Source: Amyelois transitella | Taxonomy: Eukaryota; Arthropoda; Insecta; Lepidoptera; Pyralidae | Length of the DNA: 64,000 nt | NCBI RefSeq assembly: GCF_032362555.1 | Contig: NC_083531.1 | Span: forward strand, 2,046,001 to 2,110,000 | Direction of reading: 5' to 3' | Part shown: one piece after another, positions 48,701 through 59,200 of the stretch | Layout of the letters: each line of letters begins with the position of its first letter | How positions within the stretch are numbered: position 1 is the first letter of the stretch | Position numbers and translations under genes: made by a program | Notes under the pieces: generated by a model | Database searches by the model: none | What the model was told of the DNA's origin: nothing | The model's input: only the letters and a program-made list of their open reading frames with translations

Positions 48701-51700
48701 TCCTCACGAAGACAATCAGTGTTTTTATCCAACCATTCCATAGCTTCTTCAATTTCAGTGTCCATCACAACTTTCTCTTCAACCGACATTTTGTCCCCTT
48801 TTTCAGCGATCGTGTTCTTAACTTGATAAACGTAGTTCTCCAGCTGATTCCTCGCTTCTAGACACATTCTTCGTTCTTTATCTTCTTCCTTGAAAAATTC
48901 AGCGTCTTCTAACATTTTCGCAATCTCATCCTTTGTAAGTCTGTGCTCATTTCTAATGATTATTTTCTCGCTGTTTCCCGTGCTACGATCTTTAGCCGAT
49001 ACAGTGAGAATACCGTTGACATCAATATCAAAAGTGACGTCAATTTTTGGTATACCTCTTGGTGCTGGTGGAATACCATTTAAGTCGAAAACCCCAAGTA
49101 GATTGTTGTCTTTGGTCAAAGATCTTTCACCCTCAAATACTTCAATAGTCATAGATACTTGGTTATCGTCCAAAGTTGTCAAATCTTTGGTCAGTCGGCA
49201 CGGTATGAGCGTGTTTCGGTCAACAACTTTGCACATTAGACCTCGAGCTGCTTCGACGCCCAAAGATAAAGGAACGACATCGAGAAGCAATATATCCTGG
49301 ATTTTCTCGTGAGTTTGTCCACTTAGTTTAGCTGCCTGTATCGCAGCTCCATAAGCCACAGCTTCATCAGGATTAATGGAGGCATTTAGCGGTTTGTTGA
49401 AAAATTCCTTTAACATGCTCCTAATCTTTGGTATTCTAGTACTTCCACCAACGAGAATGATTTCATTTATCTGATCTTTGGTCATTTTTGCGTCTTGCAA
49501 AGCCTGCTGTACTGGCACAAGCGTGTCTCTGAAGAGATCTGAACACAGCTCTTCGAATAAGGACCGAGATATTTTTCCATGGTAGTCAATGCCGTCGTAT
49601 AGAGATTCCACATCAACTGTCGCTTCCGTAGCTGAAGTTAGGAATTTTTTCGTTCTTTCCGATGCGGACTTCAATCTCCTCAATGGCCGTGGGTAACCTA
49701 TTATTTCGATATTGTATGTTTTCCGGAAATCTTCAGCGAAATACGCGACTAGTCTATTGTCAAAATCTTCTCCACCCAGTCGTGTATTTCCAGCAGTGGC
49801 TTTTACCTCAAAAACTGATCCTTCTGCGATGGTAAGTATTGAAACGTCCAAAGTACCGCCTCCTAAGTCAAAGATCAATACATTTTTCTCTCCTTTTAAG
49901 TTATTTTCTAAGCCATAAGCTAAAGCAGCCGCTGTAGGTTCGTTGATAATTCTCAATACTTTCAAACCTGCCAACGTTCCCGCTACTCTAGTAGACGAGC
50001 GCTGGGAATCATTGAAATACGCTGGAACAGTTATCACGGCACTGTCTACCTCACAACCTAGGTAAGCCTCAGCTGACTGCTTCATCTTCGAAAGAATCAT
50101 TCCACTTATTTCTTCTGGTGCAAACTTTTTCTTCTCATCCTTATACTCCACAGTTATAACAGGCTTACCGTTTTCGTTGGCCACTTTGTACGGCCAGTGT
50201 CGAAGATCCATTTGGACGCCTAAATCGTCGTATCTCCTTCCAATAAGTCTTTTCGCGCCAAACACTGTATTGCACGGGTTAAACGGAGCTTGGTATTTTG
50301 CCGGTTCACCGATTAAACGTTCTGACGATGTAAAAGCTACATACGAAGGTGTCGTCTTATTTCCTTGTTCGTTCACTATCACTTCTACATTTCCATGTCG
50401 CCACACGGCCGCGCAAGAAAACGTCGTGCCTAAATCTATTCCGATCGCCACCATTTTTCACAACTTAATTCTAAATCCCGCCACAACGATCCGTCACGTA
50501 TTGCCGGTGTAATGAAACTACCCTCGAACCTGATTCGACCGCAATATATACCCTCGGCCAATGACGACAAAGAAAATTCGAGAGCACCAAAATTCTCGAC
50601 CAATCGGAACGCGATATTTGTAGAAAGTACTAGAGTTGGGTTGCCAGTGTTATAAAAAAATTGTTACACATGTTTTTGCTAATGTTTGTGTAGCTTCTTC
50701 GCTTATTGCATTTTTTATTAACTATTTTTATTTTTATTTATCTCATATGGATTCATCAAAAATGATAACAATGGCAATAATATAATATTGTAATAAGTAA
50801 TCAACGCAATTATTTTCATATTTTTAATACGATAGTATTACATTTTTCTTATTTAAGCAACGATGATTAAGAAATTTTTTTAAATTATTTCTTCATGCCC
50901 ATTAATATAAATATTTTAAAATATATTCATTGAATAAAATCTGCTTGGTATATACCACTCAATACATTTTTATAAATTCCAACTTCGTTTATTAACACAG
51001 TAAAACAGGTGTGATATCTTTGTAATACAGTTAATATTTATCATTGAATCTATTTTCATAGTTGGTACATATTAAAATAAGTTACACAACGTATAAAAGT
51101 TACACCAAGTGTAGAAAATTTTCACACTGGCCACCCAGTTCATTGCTCCGTTCGCTGACGTCAAATAAGCACATGTACTATCTCTATTTCTTTCACGCGC
51201 GCAGTCTTTGTACCCTTTGTATTCGTTCTATCTCTTTCACTGCCGACTCTCACATTATTTATGCGTAGTGTTAGGGCTCATTCATATAAATGTTTTCATT
51301 AAAGTTTGTCATTCATAGGGGAAATTAAAATAATATTCGCACATTTAATCGATTCAAAGTAGTAATATAAAGTAGAAAATTTTACAAATTATACTTCAAA
51401 TTGTTCAAAGAGGCTGGTATACCCAAGAAGAACAAGAAATGTGCATAAATTAGTGTTAGATGTAATACTGTAAAGTAAAAGATTTAAAAATAATTGTTTA
51501 CTTTATGTGCAATGCATATCTATATTTAACAAAATAGGGGGATTCAAGGAAAAAAATGTTGAACATACTTTACACACATAAATACTTCAATTTTAGATAG
51601 TAATTTAATTTAATCAAATGTTGACATAACGGAATTAACATTTACAGTTAAATAGAAATAACAATATCATCAATTTATCCTTTATTTAACGGGTAATCAG

Positions 51701-54183
51701 ACGGAAATATGTTCTGTACCCCGTTGTAAAACCTTATAAAAAACAAATAAATGTTCTTTTCATTAGCCATTAATATTTAAGTATTTTTTTGTTTTTTCTT
51801 TTTAAACAAGCTATTCTTTAAAAAATATATGTTTATAATCCAATTCATATAGACGATAACATTGAAATAAAATAAAAATATAAATTTGACCACATATGTG
51901 ACTGCACCCTTACATTGTTTTTGATCCCAAACTCGTCACGCGCGCTCAAAATGAAAACAGTTTTTTTTTCTAATAGTATTTGTGATAAACAGGTACTTTT
52001 ATTAGCCTTCTATTGTATTATAACTATTATTATTTTATTTAACTTTTATGTAGGTACTTTCGAGATGATTTTACGAGAAATTTCCGAATCATTTTATCTC
52101 TGTCATTTTACCTGAACACTTAGTGAATTTTACATTTTTCTTGTGCAAAATGGTATTCCTATTTACATACATATTGTAAACGTTTCAAAGATTTCACTGA
52201 ATTACTAGGCCTACATACAATCCTCTTAATCAATTATTCAATGTCTCGTCATTTTCAACTACCTACATACCTGTAATTATCACATCTTTACAACTTTACG
52301 ACGCAGATGAATCCACAGTCACAAGACTCCGAGAACGCATTAAGATTTATGATAACGTTCTGGTGAAAAGTCAGTCAAATTTTAGACAAGCTTTCATGAA
52401 AAGAATGATACCTAAATGTGAATGAAGCAAGAGAAGAATGCAATGATACTGCGGAAAGAAAGTTTAGAAAAATGTGAATGAAATGCAAAAAACTAAACAG
52501 GGCCGCTGGCAAATGAAAAGGTATAAGCCCATCCCTCTGAAATACATACACCTGCCTGCCCCCAAATCTGCCACTAACATTGTCGGTAATTCAGTCCGGC
52601 ACCAGCGGGGTAGACAGAGCCAACAGTCTCTTAGACCCGAAAGCGACCTTCGTCTATATTAATGATGAAATTCAATGATATATATTTTTAAGACAAACCC
52701 ACCTGCTTGCCCCCAAATCTGCCAGTAACATAGTCGGTACTCCAGTCCGGCACCAGCGGGGTAGACAGAGCCAACAGACTCTAAGACTCGAAGGCGACAT
52801 TCGGCTATGTTAATGATGAAATTTTCTGGGATATGACATAAGTAAAGGCGACTAAAGGATAGGCTTACAAACTTGGGATTCTTTTTTAGGCGATGGGCTA
52901 TCAACCTGTCACTATTTTAATCTCAATTCTATCATTAAGCCAAATAGCTGAACGTGGCCATTCAGTCTTTTCTAGACTGTTGGCTCTGTCTTACCCGCAA
53001 GGGATATAGACGTGACCATATGTATGTATGTATTTTCAATCCAAACCCACCTGCCTCCCGCCGACCCTGCCAGTAATATAATCAGCGCTGCCATCCAGCA
53101 CCAGATAGTCCTCAAACCTCTCGGCGTCCTGCTCCGTGATCTCCTCCAGGGTCACACACGTGCGAGCCTTCAGGATGCCGTTGACGGCGTCCAAACGCCG
53201 TCTGAGGTCAGTCAGGTCATCTGTTTTTGCATTAAGAAGCATGGTAGATATGCAAAAAACATAGAGGATTCACATAAGAATGGTATTCAAAACAAAAGGA
53301 TTCACATCACTTGCCGTGTGGTTCCCGGCACTAATACAAAAAAAGAATAGGAGCACGCCATCTCTGAACCATGGATGTCGTAAAAGGCGACTAAGGGATA
53401 GGCTTACAAACTTGGGATTCTTCTTTAGGCGATGGGCTAGCAACCTGCCACTAATCGAATCTCAATTCTATCGTTAGGCCAAATAGCTGAACGTGGCCAT
53501 TCAGCCTTTTCAAGACTGTTGGCTCTGTCTATCCCGCAAGGGATATAGACGTGACCATATGTTTTTCCCGTTATAATAAACATTCATACCATATAATCAC
53601 GATTATTTTTCTTGCGGGGTAGACTGAGCCGACAGACTTCAAAAGACATAAATGCCACGTTCCGCTGTGTTTTTTTTCTCTCCGATATTAGCATGGAAGC
53701 TTGCACTACATGAATGTGCGCCTGATTCCTTAGTCACCTTTAACGACATCCATGGGATAAAATAATAAAATAGCCGTGTGGTTCCCGGCACCATTAGAAA
53801 AAAGAATAGGACCACTCCATCTATTTCCCACGGATGTCATAAAAGGCGACTAAGGAATAGCCTTATAAACTTGGGGTTATTCTTTTAGGCGATGGGCTAG
53901 CAACCTGTCACTATTCTAATCTTAATTCTATCACTAAGCCAAACAGCTGAGTGTCTACCCCGCTAGGGTATAAAGTTTGAGTGTTCCTATTCCAAACCGC
54001 ACGGCAGTACTTACATTTCTTATCATTAGTGATAATATATCTAACAACACCATCAGGCCACTTCCTTTCCCCATAAAACTCCTTGTTCTTCTTCGAAAGC
54101 TGCACCGTTATGGGCACAGCACGCTCCTTTTTATTCCTTTTTGCTTCTTTTCCATCGACCCTGTAATCATGTTCAGAGCAAAC
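42725..54183 (-). CDS. Astacin-family pseudopeptidase A with long charged tail (5 exons seen)
   Basis: Exons 54183-54015, 53220-53051, 45033-44886, 44527-44382, 43939-42725 (TAG); phases match throughout. Together they give one astacin domain of normal length (about 200 residues): [17 protein letters not shown] at its start, [44 protein letters not shown], and [18 protein letters not shown] at its end. Active astacins carry HExxHxxGFxHE and a SIMHY Met-turn. Here the first is [12 protein letters not shown] and the second SATHP, so all three zinc-binding His, the catalytic Glu and the Met-turn Met are gone. The fold should persist without protease activity. The last exon adds about 370 residues rich in Glu, Asp, Lys and Arg, opening with three repeats of a KYNK(x)PEP...DDDE...EERG unit. 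The propeptide exon starts VCSEHDYR; no signal peptide exon was found. The 8-kb second intron contains the HSP70 gene. Confidence 0.8.
45214..45391 (-). pseudogene. Stray degenerate astacin-like exon
   Basis: After a good acceptor (catcatttcag) the frame reads [19 protein letters not shown] then [13 protein letters not shown]. The spacing fits the astacin HExxHxxGF region, with only Glu, Gly, Phe and the downstream Arg kept. It starts in a phase that does not fit exon 53220-53051 and runs to a stop. It may be a relic of a third astacin or an alternative end for gene A. The boundary at 45214 is a guess. Confidence 0.35.
45400..48530. other. Astacin A intron and HSP70 3' flank
   Basis: No coding stretch found apart from the 45-bp palindrome described separately. 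It presumably includes the HSP70 3' UTR. Confidence 0.5.
45974..46018. repeat. Perfect 45-bp palindrome (22 + 1 + 22)
   Basis: gttctttataccaaagaatc... followed after a single central A by its exact reverse complement. It lies in an intron of astacin gene A, between its exons and HSP70. Confidence 0.95.
48541..50454 (-). CDS. Heat-shock protein HSP70, intronless, without EEVD end
   Basis: 637 residues in one exon. The ATPase domain has [10 protein letters not shown] (about residue 4), [36 protein letters not shown] and [12 protein letters not shown]. The linker reads [17 protein letters not shown], and the substrate-binding domain and a helical lid follow. It has no signal or transit peptide, so it should be a cytosolic or nuclear chaperone. 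The C-terminus is [10 protein letters not shown]: the EEVD tail that binds TPR co-chaperones such as HOP and CHIP in standard cytosolic HSP70, and the Gly-rich GGMP stretch, are absent. DELHK is not an ER-retrieval KDEL. The lack of introns fits fast stress expression, and heat-shock elements lie upstream. The gene sits inside an astacin A intron on the same strand. Confidence 0.95.
   Translation of the reverse strand: MVAIGIDLGTTFSCAAVWRHGNVEVIVNEQGNKTTPSYVAFTSSERLIGEPAKYQAPFNPCNTVFGAKRLIGRRYDDLGVQMDLRHWPYKVANENGKPVITVEYKDEKKKFAPEEISGMILSKMKQSAEAYLGCEVDSAVITVPAYFNDSQRSSTRVAGTLAGLKVLRIINEPTAAALAYGLENNLKGEKNVLIFDLGGGTLDVSILTIAEGSVFEVKATAGNTRLGGEDFDNRLVAYFAEDFRKTYNIEIIGYPRPLRRLKSASERTKKFLTSATEATVDVESLYDGIDYHGKISRSLFEELCSDLFRDTLVPVQQALQDAKMTKDQINEIILVGGSTRIPKIRSMLKEFFNKPLNASINPDEAVAYGAAIQAAKLSGQTHEKIQDILLLDVVPLSLGVEAARGLMCKVVDRNTLIPCRLTKDLTTLDDNQVSMTIEVFEGERSLTKDNNLLGVFDLNGIPPAPRGIPKIDVTFDIDVNGILTVSAKDRSTGNSEKIIIRNEHRLTKDEIAKMLEDAEFFKEEDKERRMCLEARNQLENYVYQVKNTIAEKGDKMSVEEKVVMDTEIEEAMEWLDKNTDCLREEYERKMTELMKRWSDILKQFYGHILRHKAKRQRSETYQATLDQESTSVDELHK
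50541..50636 (-). promoter_or_regulatory. HSP70 promoter: TATA box, inverted CCAAT boxes, heat-shock elements
   Basis: On the minus strand TATATATT lies about 90 bases upstream of the ATG (about 50543-50550). CCAAT (plus strand) occurs at about 50558 and 50610. A heat-shock element of GAAaaTTC type is at 50572-50579, with an imperfect third unit (GAG at 50582-50584), and a weaker one (GAAagTACtaGAG) starts at 50623. Confidence 0.7.
50640..52540. other. Astacin A intron upstream of HSP70
   Basis: AT-rich, no exon recognised. A more mixed block at 51120-51270 is of unknown origin. Confidence 0.45.
52551..52756 (-). pseudogene. Two decayed copies of the astacin GGRQ exon
   Basis: 52756-52699 reads [24 protein letters not shown], close to [18 protein letters not shown] of exon 53220-53051. 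52605-52551 is a second copy with an in-frame stop (LVPD-stop) and a GTGTAT donor. In both, the 5' half of the exon is replaced by a SINE-A piece joined at the same place. Confidence 0.75.
52840..53035 (+). mobile_element. SINE-A, 5' truncated, beside astacin exon
   Basis: TATG tail ends about 16 bases from the donor of exon 53220-53051. Confidence 0.85.
53312..53965. mobile_element. Cluster of three SINE-A copies
   Basis: Forward 53312-53570, reversed and decayed 53590-53757, forward and 3'-truncated 53773-53965, between two astacin A exons. Confidence 0.85.
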
Positions 54184-54193
54184 CTACCAGAGC

Positions 54194-54465
54194 CTTAAGC
54201 AGACAAAATTAAATAAATAAATAAATAAATATATACGGGACAAATTACACAGATTGAGTTAGCCTCGAAGTAAGTTTGAAACTTGTGTTACGAGATGCTA
54301 ACTCAACGATACTATATTTTGTAATAAATACTTGAATAGACAAACATCCAAGATCCAGACCAGTCGGAGAAAGTTCGTTTCTCATCATGCCCTGACCGGG
54401 ATTCGAACCCGAGATCTCCGTAGTCACAGACAAGCGTATTACCGCTGCGTCACAGAGGCCGTCAA
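54194..54465 (-). mobile_element. SINE-C, near full length
   Basis: Reverse-orientation copy with (AAAT)n at its low-coordinate end and the tRNA-like head at its high end; just upstream of the astacin A exon 54183. Confidence 0.85.
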
Positions 54466-54639
54466 AATACCTATCATTTTTTTTTATTTCTAGTTCTACC
54501 TACTTTTTACACTAAATTCTCAAAAAAAATACGTGATCTACTATAATGTACTGTACGGCTCGCCACGGCTACACACATAGCCTTGAACACCCGCAGACAA
54601 TGTTTGCATTTTCATGAAGAAGAAAGAAAGAAAAATATG

Positions 54640-54800
54640 TTTATTTTGTAACATAAAAACATAACAAGGACAATACAATACAAATTATCTTTATAGCTCA
54701 TAAAAAATACATATGGAGTAGAAACATACATTACGAATATGTTGAGCAAAGGCGGACTTATCGCTAAGCAATCTCTTCCAGCCAACATAACAAGGACCAT
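54640..54800 (+). mobile_element. Non-LTR retrotransposon 3' fragment
   Basis: Same block as at 1.26 kb, better preserved (ggcggacttatcgctaagca then tcttccagccaac). Confidence 0.55.
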
Positions 54801-54844
54801 AAAAGAATAAAAACAATTAACCTATAACAATTTTGTACCAAAAT

Positions 54845-55045
54845 TGCCTCTCAGCATTCAAATTATTATAGGATACTTCATATCGCTTAATAATTGTCAC
54901 ATCTTTTTGTTTCACAACATTGGTTGTCGTGAAATAAGTTACTTAAAACTAAGTTTACTGCCGCTTCCAAAGCGTCAGTGCAGAAGAAGCGGTAAAGAAC
55001 TGCACTGCAGCATTTTCTTCAACAAAGTCAACTTCACAACAATCC
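54845..55045. mobile_element. LINE-like 3' block, one of an inverted pair
   Basis: Contains 'gccgcttccaaagcgtcagt' and recurs reversed at 59085-59245 (actgacgccttggaagcggc). Confidence 0.55.
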
Positions 55046-55268
55046 AAACTTAGAATAGAAATGTGGACGAGAGAATACATTGTTCAGATTAATTTATTTA
55101 TATGAGATTTTGAAAATAAATAAATAAAAAATTGTCGTAGTATATAAGTAGGATATCAGAACGCTGGTCTTCCGCGGGGACCATGATAAAAAAAATAATA
55201 AATAGGTTTTTCTCAAGATTAGTCTAACAAACAAACTTATACAAGTATAAATGTAAAAGAGATCATAC

Positions 55269-55388
55269 CTTTTCCTGTTATCTTTACGTTTATTTCTATG
55301 CCCTTCTAGAACCTTCTTTTTAGGTCTCTCCGTCTTCTCCATGGTGATTACGGACTCGTCCCACTTCATTTCGGTTTCCTTCCGAACG
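55269..55388 (-). CDS. Orphan exon between the two astacin genes
   Basis: Acceptor cccttgtag and donor AAAAG|GTATGA bound an open, highly basic stretch (VRKETEMKWDESVITMEK, then RNKRKDNRKR). It would join in phase to an alternative donor (CGAAG|GTATAAGT, about 56258) near the end of astacin B, replacing its short terminus. It could also be a 5' exon of astacin A, though its end phase does not fit exon 54183 unless another donor is used. Confidence 0.4.
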
Positions 55389-55592
55389 CTACAAGGGTAA
55401 ACGGGCAGCTTCCAAAAAAATATCTGACTAAAATCTAACAGTGAGTTACGAAAGATTCCTATTGATATGTAGACGTAGGTATTAATTTTGAATTGTCATA
55501 GTTCAAATTAAATATCTCATTATCTTACCTACCGACTAAATTTAAGAAAACATAACCTAGTCCTTCGTTTTATTTTTTATTATAAAAATATT

Positions 55593-55835
55593 ACATACAT
55601 AATCACCAATCAAGTTTATATCCCTTGCGGGGTTAACAGGGCCAACAGTCTTGATAGACTGATAGGCCACGTTCAGCTGTTCTGCTTAATGATAGAATTG
55701 AGATTCAAATAAAGACATGTTGCTAGCCCATCGCATAAAAGACGAATTCTAAGTTTATAAGCATATCCCTTAGTCGCCTTTTACGACATCCATGAGGAAG
55801 ACTGGAGTGCTATCGGTGCCGGGAACCACACGGGT
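55593..55835 (-). mobile_element. SINE-A
   Basis: Reversed copy, head accacacggg at its high end. Confidence 0.85.
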
Positions 55836-56248
55836 ATTAGGACAATGATTACACTAATTGGGAATTTGAAAGAGTCCCTAATGTTCCTTTAGTAACTTGA
55901 TACTGAAATATACTGTATTATTTATGAAAATAAAAACAGGAAACAATTTCTCACATTTCAACACGACCTGACTGGGGATCGAATCTTTACTTTTAAATTC
56001 AAAAAGCAATAGCAACAACCACGCCTTATAGGTCAATTTAGCGACTTTGCTGACTCAAATTGTGTCACTTCTGTTAAACATATCATTGATCTGAATAATA
56101 TTAGTAATAAACCTATTAATAATTGTTTTATTCAGATTTGAAGCCCACAAGTAAGACTAGGAAAAAAATACAATTAAATAAAAAGCTCCTGCAATTTTAT
56201 TCTGTCAAACGTTATCGCCAATTATAATATATGATTCTTCACAAAAAC

Positions 56249-59200
56249 TTACTTATACCTTCGCCCGATAAACTCTTGCGCTTCTCTCTTCTTCCTCTCA
56301 CTCTCACCTCCCAATTCTTCTTTATTACCTACATCTCTTTTTTTTCTTTCACCATCGTCAGGATTTTCAGGAGTATCATCAGTTCTTCTACCTTGGTGAT
56401 ACAATATAGGTCTATGATAACTACCTGCGTGTTTGGTTGATTGTGGAATTATAGGTCTGTGTTTGGTAGAATGGAAAAGAGGTCCGGTTTTGGTTGATCT
56501 ATAGAAAACTGGACATCTATTAGCTCCACCACTGTAATAGCTGCATCTCTGTCTTTGATATGATTTAAAATCGTCCACCGCTTCGCAAAATGCTGTTATA
56601 TTACTCAGAGCATGATCGACCATATCTTTCACATACTCTGCGATGGTTTCAACAACGCCAAATATATCAGGCCTCCTTTCGGCAGAACGTCTAACAAGTT
56701 TTATTTCATCTTTAGTAACGTTAGTTACGTTACAATACTTGATTCTCGTTTTATTCAACGCTTGAGCACCTAACTTGTAAACGAAAGATGTTACTTCGTC
56801 AACGCCATCTTTAATACCCAAATCTTCTAATAATCTCATGAATTCCTCCTCTGCATCATTCGTACTATTATCTGCAAGTTCAGGTGGAGCTGTTATATCG
56901 GGATTAACTCTTAAACTCTTAACTTCAGTAGGTTTCACCTCTTCTTTCTGTGTGACTGGCTCGTCTACATTTCTTTTTTCTCTTACAAAATCTCCTACTT
57001 CTCTCTTCCTTCTAGCTACACCGGGGAAACCTTGACATAGATCGATCTTCTCTAGACGATCTCTTTTCCTGCACTCAGGGCCATAGACAATGTCTATTTT
57101 CCGCAAGTCTAGATCAGAGAGTCCCTCTCTTTTTTGTTGTACTTTGTGATCCTAAAATTTGTGTATAAATTAATTTGTACAAAAAAGTATTGTTCATTTA
57201 GTTTGATAGGAACATAAATCTATAGTTATTATGAGAATAATATTTATTTATTTATTTATTCTGTATTGTAACATTTACAATTTGTAAAGTACAATAGGCG
57301 GACTTAATGCTGATAGCATTATCTAACAGTCTACAATTGGGTTAAGCAGAGAATCTTTGTGTGGATGATAATAAATAATGTATAATTTATGTGCCGTGTG
57401 GTTCTCGGCACCAACACAAAAAAGAATTGGACCACTCCACTCCCATGGATGTCGTAAAAGGCGATAAAGGGATAGGCTTATAAATTTAAGATTCCTTTTG
57501 AAGGCGACGGGTTAGCAACAAGTCACTATCAATTAATAAGCCTATCCCTTAATCGCCTTTTACGACATCAATGGGAAAGATATGGCGTGGTTCTATTTCT
57601 AAACCCGTAAACCACACAGAAGCGTTAGTAACTAGACATAATTATACTTTTATTATCGTCATCAAGCTAAACCTATCTTAAAAATAAATAGTTTTAATAA
57701 ATACAAGTTTATACCAAAATAATGATAGTCCTGTGTCCATTCTTACTAAATTCTCTTTCACCGAAATGCATTACGCTGTTCAAATCATAAGGAAGCGCGC
57801 GCAACTCAAATGGTAGTTTGTCGTCCATTGAAAAAAGATCCATGGCGCCTGAAAATAAGGTTCAAGATAATCTATACTAATATTATAAAGCTGAAAAGTT
57901 TATTTGTTTGTTTGTGTGTATGAACACGCTAATCTCAGGAACAACTGGTTCAAATTGAAAAATTATTTTTGCATTGAATAGACCATTTATCGAGGAAGGC
58001 TTTATAATATCACGCTGCAACTATAAGGAACAAAGAAATAATGAGAAATGTGAAAAAACGGGGGAAATTATTCATCCTTGAGGGCTTCAATGATGCCCAA
58101 TACTATAACTATTCCACGCGGACGAAGTCGCGGGCACAGCTAGTGATATTATTATACATAAATATTTTGCTAATTCCATGAGAACTATATCGTGATGACA
58201 AGTATTTTAGGGGTCTTTTAAATAATAATCTGTTTAGTCTGTAATTTAGAATAGTTTTTTTTCCTTCAATAAATAATATTATTTTAGATTAAAAATATCT
58301 ATCATTTTCTTAGTTCACAATTCAGGAGATAACGCGTGAGAGACAAAAAACAAAATAAATATGGTTAAGCTTACTTTCGCATTTATGATATTAGTTGTTT
58401 ATTTCCAACTTATAAATGTGCGTCTGGGCGCAATTTTTAAAGACCTTTTGTGCCTCTCAAAGTTACTTTTGCCTATTCTTGTTTAGTCAACCAATGTTGT
58501 GAAACCAAAAGATATGACAATTACATACATACATACGGTCACGTCTACATCCTTTGTGGGGTAGACAGAGCCGATAGTCTTGACAAGACTGAATGGCCAC
58601 GTTCAGCTATTTGGCTTAATGATTGAATTGAGATTCATATAGTGACAGGTCGCTAACCCATCGCCTAAAAAAGAATCCCAAGTTTTTAAGCCTATCCCTT
58701 AGTCGACTTTTACGACATCCATGGGAAAGAGATGGAGTGGTCCTATTCTTTTTCGAGTGCTGACCATTGGTGGTGAAATGTCAGTTAAATGGATCAGAAT
58801 TACAATAAGAAGGATCCTGGGCGTGGATACAAAGTGAAAACTAGATAACGATAAAAAAAACATCATTATCTTATGAATTTATTTAATTAATTTAAAAACA
58901 AATTTTTATAAACAAAATATGTGATGCAATCTGAAAGATAACAGTAAGAATACATTTATATCTTATAGATAAATTAGATTGGACCGGTATGCGCAAATGA
59001 ATAAAAAAAATCGTCTGGTAAGTTATCATCTAGTAGGTACAATGATGTTGAAAAATATAATTAATCAAGAAAATACATTATTACCGCTTCTTCTGCACTG
59101 ACGCCTTGGAAGCGGCAGTAAACTTAGTTTTAAATACCTGATTTATTTGACGTCAACAACTGTTGTGAAACCAAAAGGTTTAACAATTATCAAGCGATAC

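Noticed and set aside
48589..50512. Plus-strand open frames over HSP70
   Set aside because: Antisense shadows of a strongly conserved gene.
43939..54183. Treating exons 54183-53051 and 45033-42725 as two separate astacin genes
   Set aside because: The phases match and together they make exactly one full-length domain without overlap, so one gene split by the HSP70 intron is the simpler model; RNA is needed to confirm.
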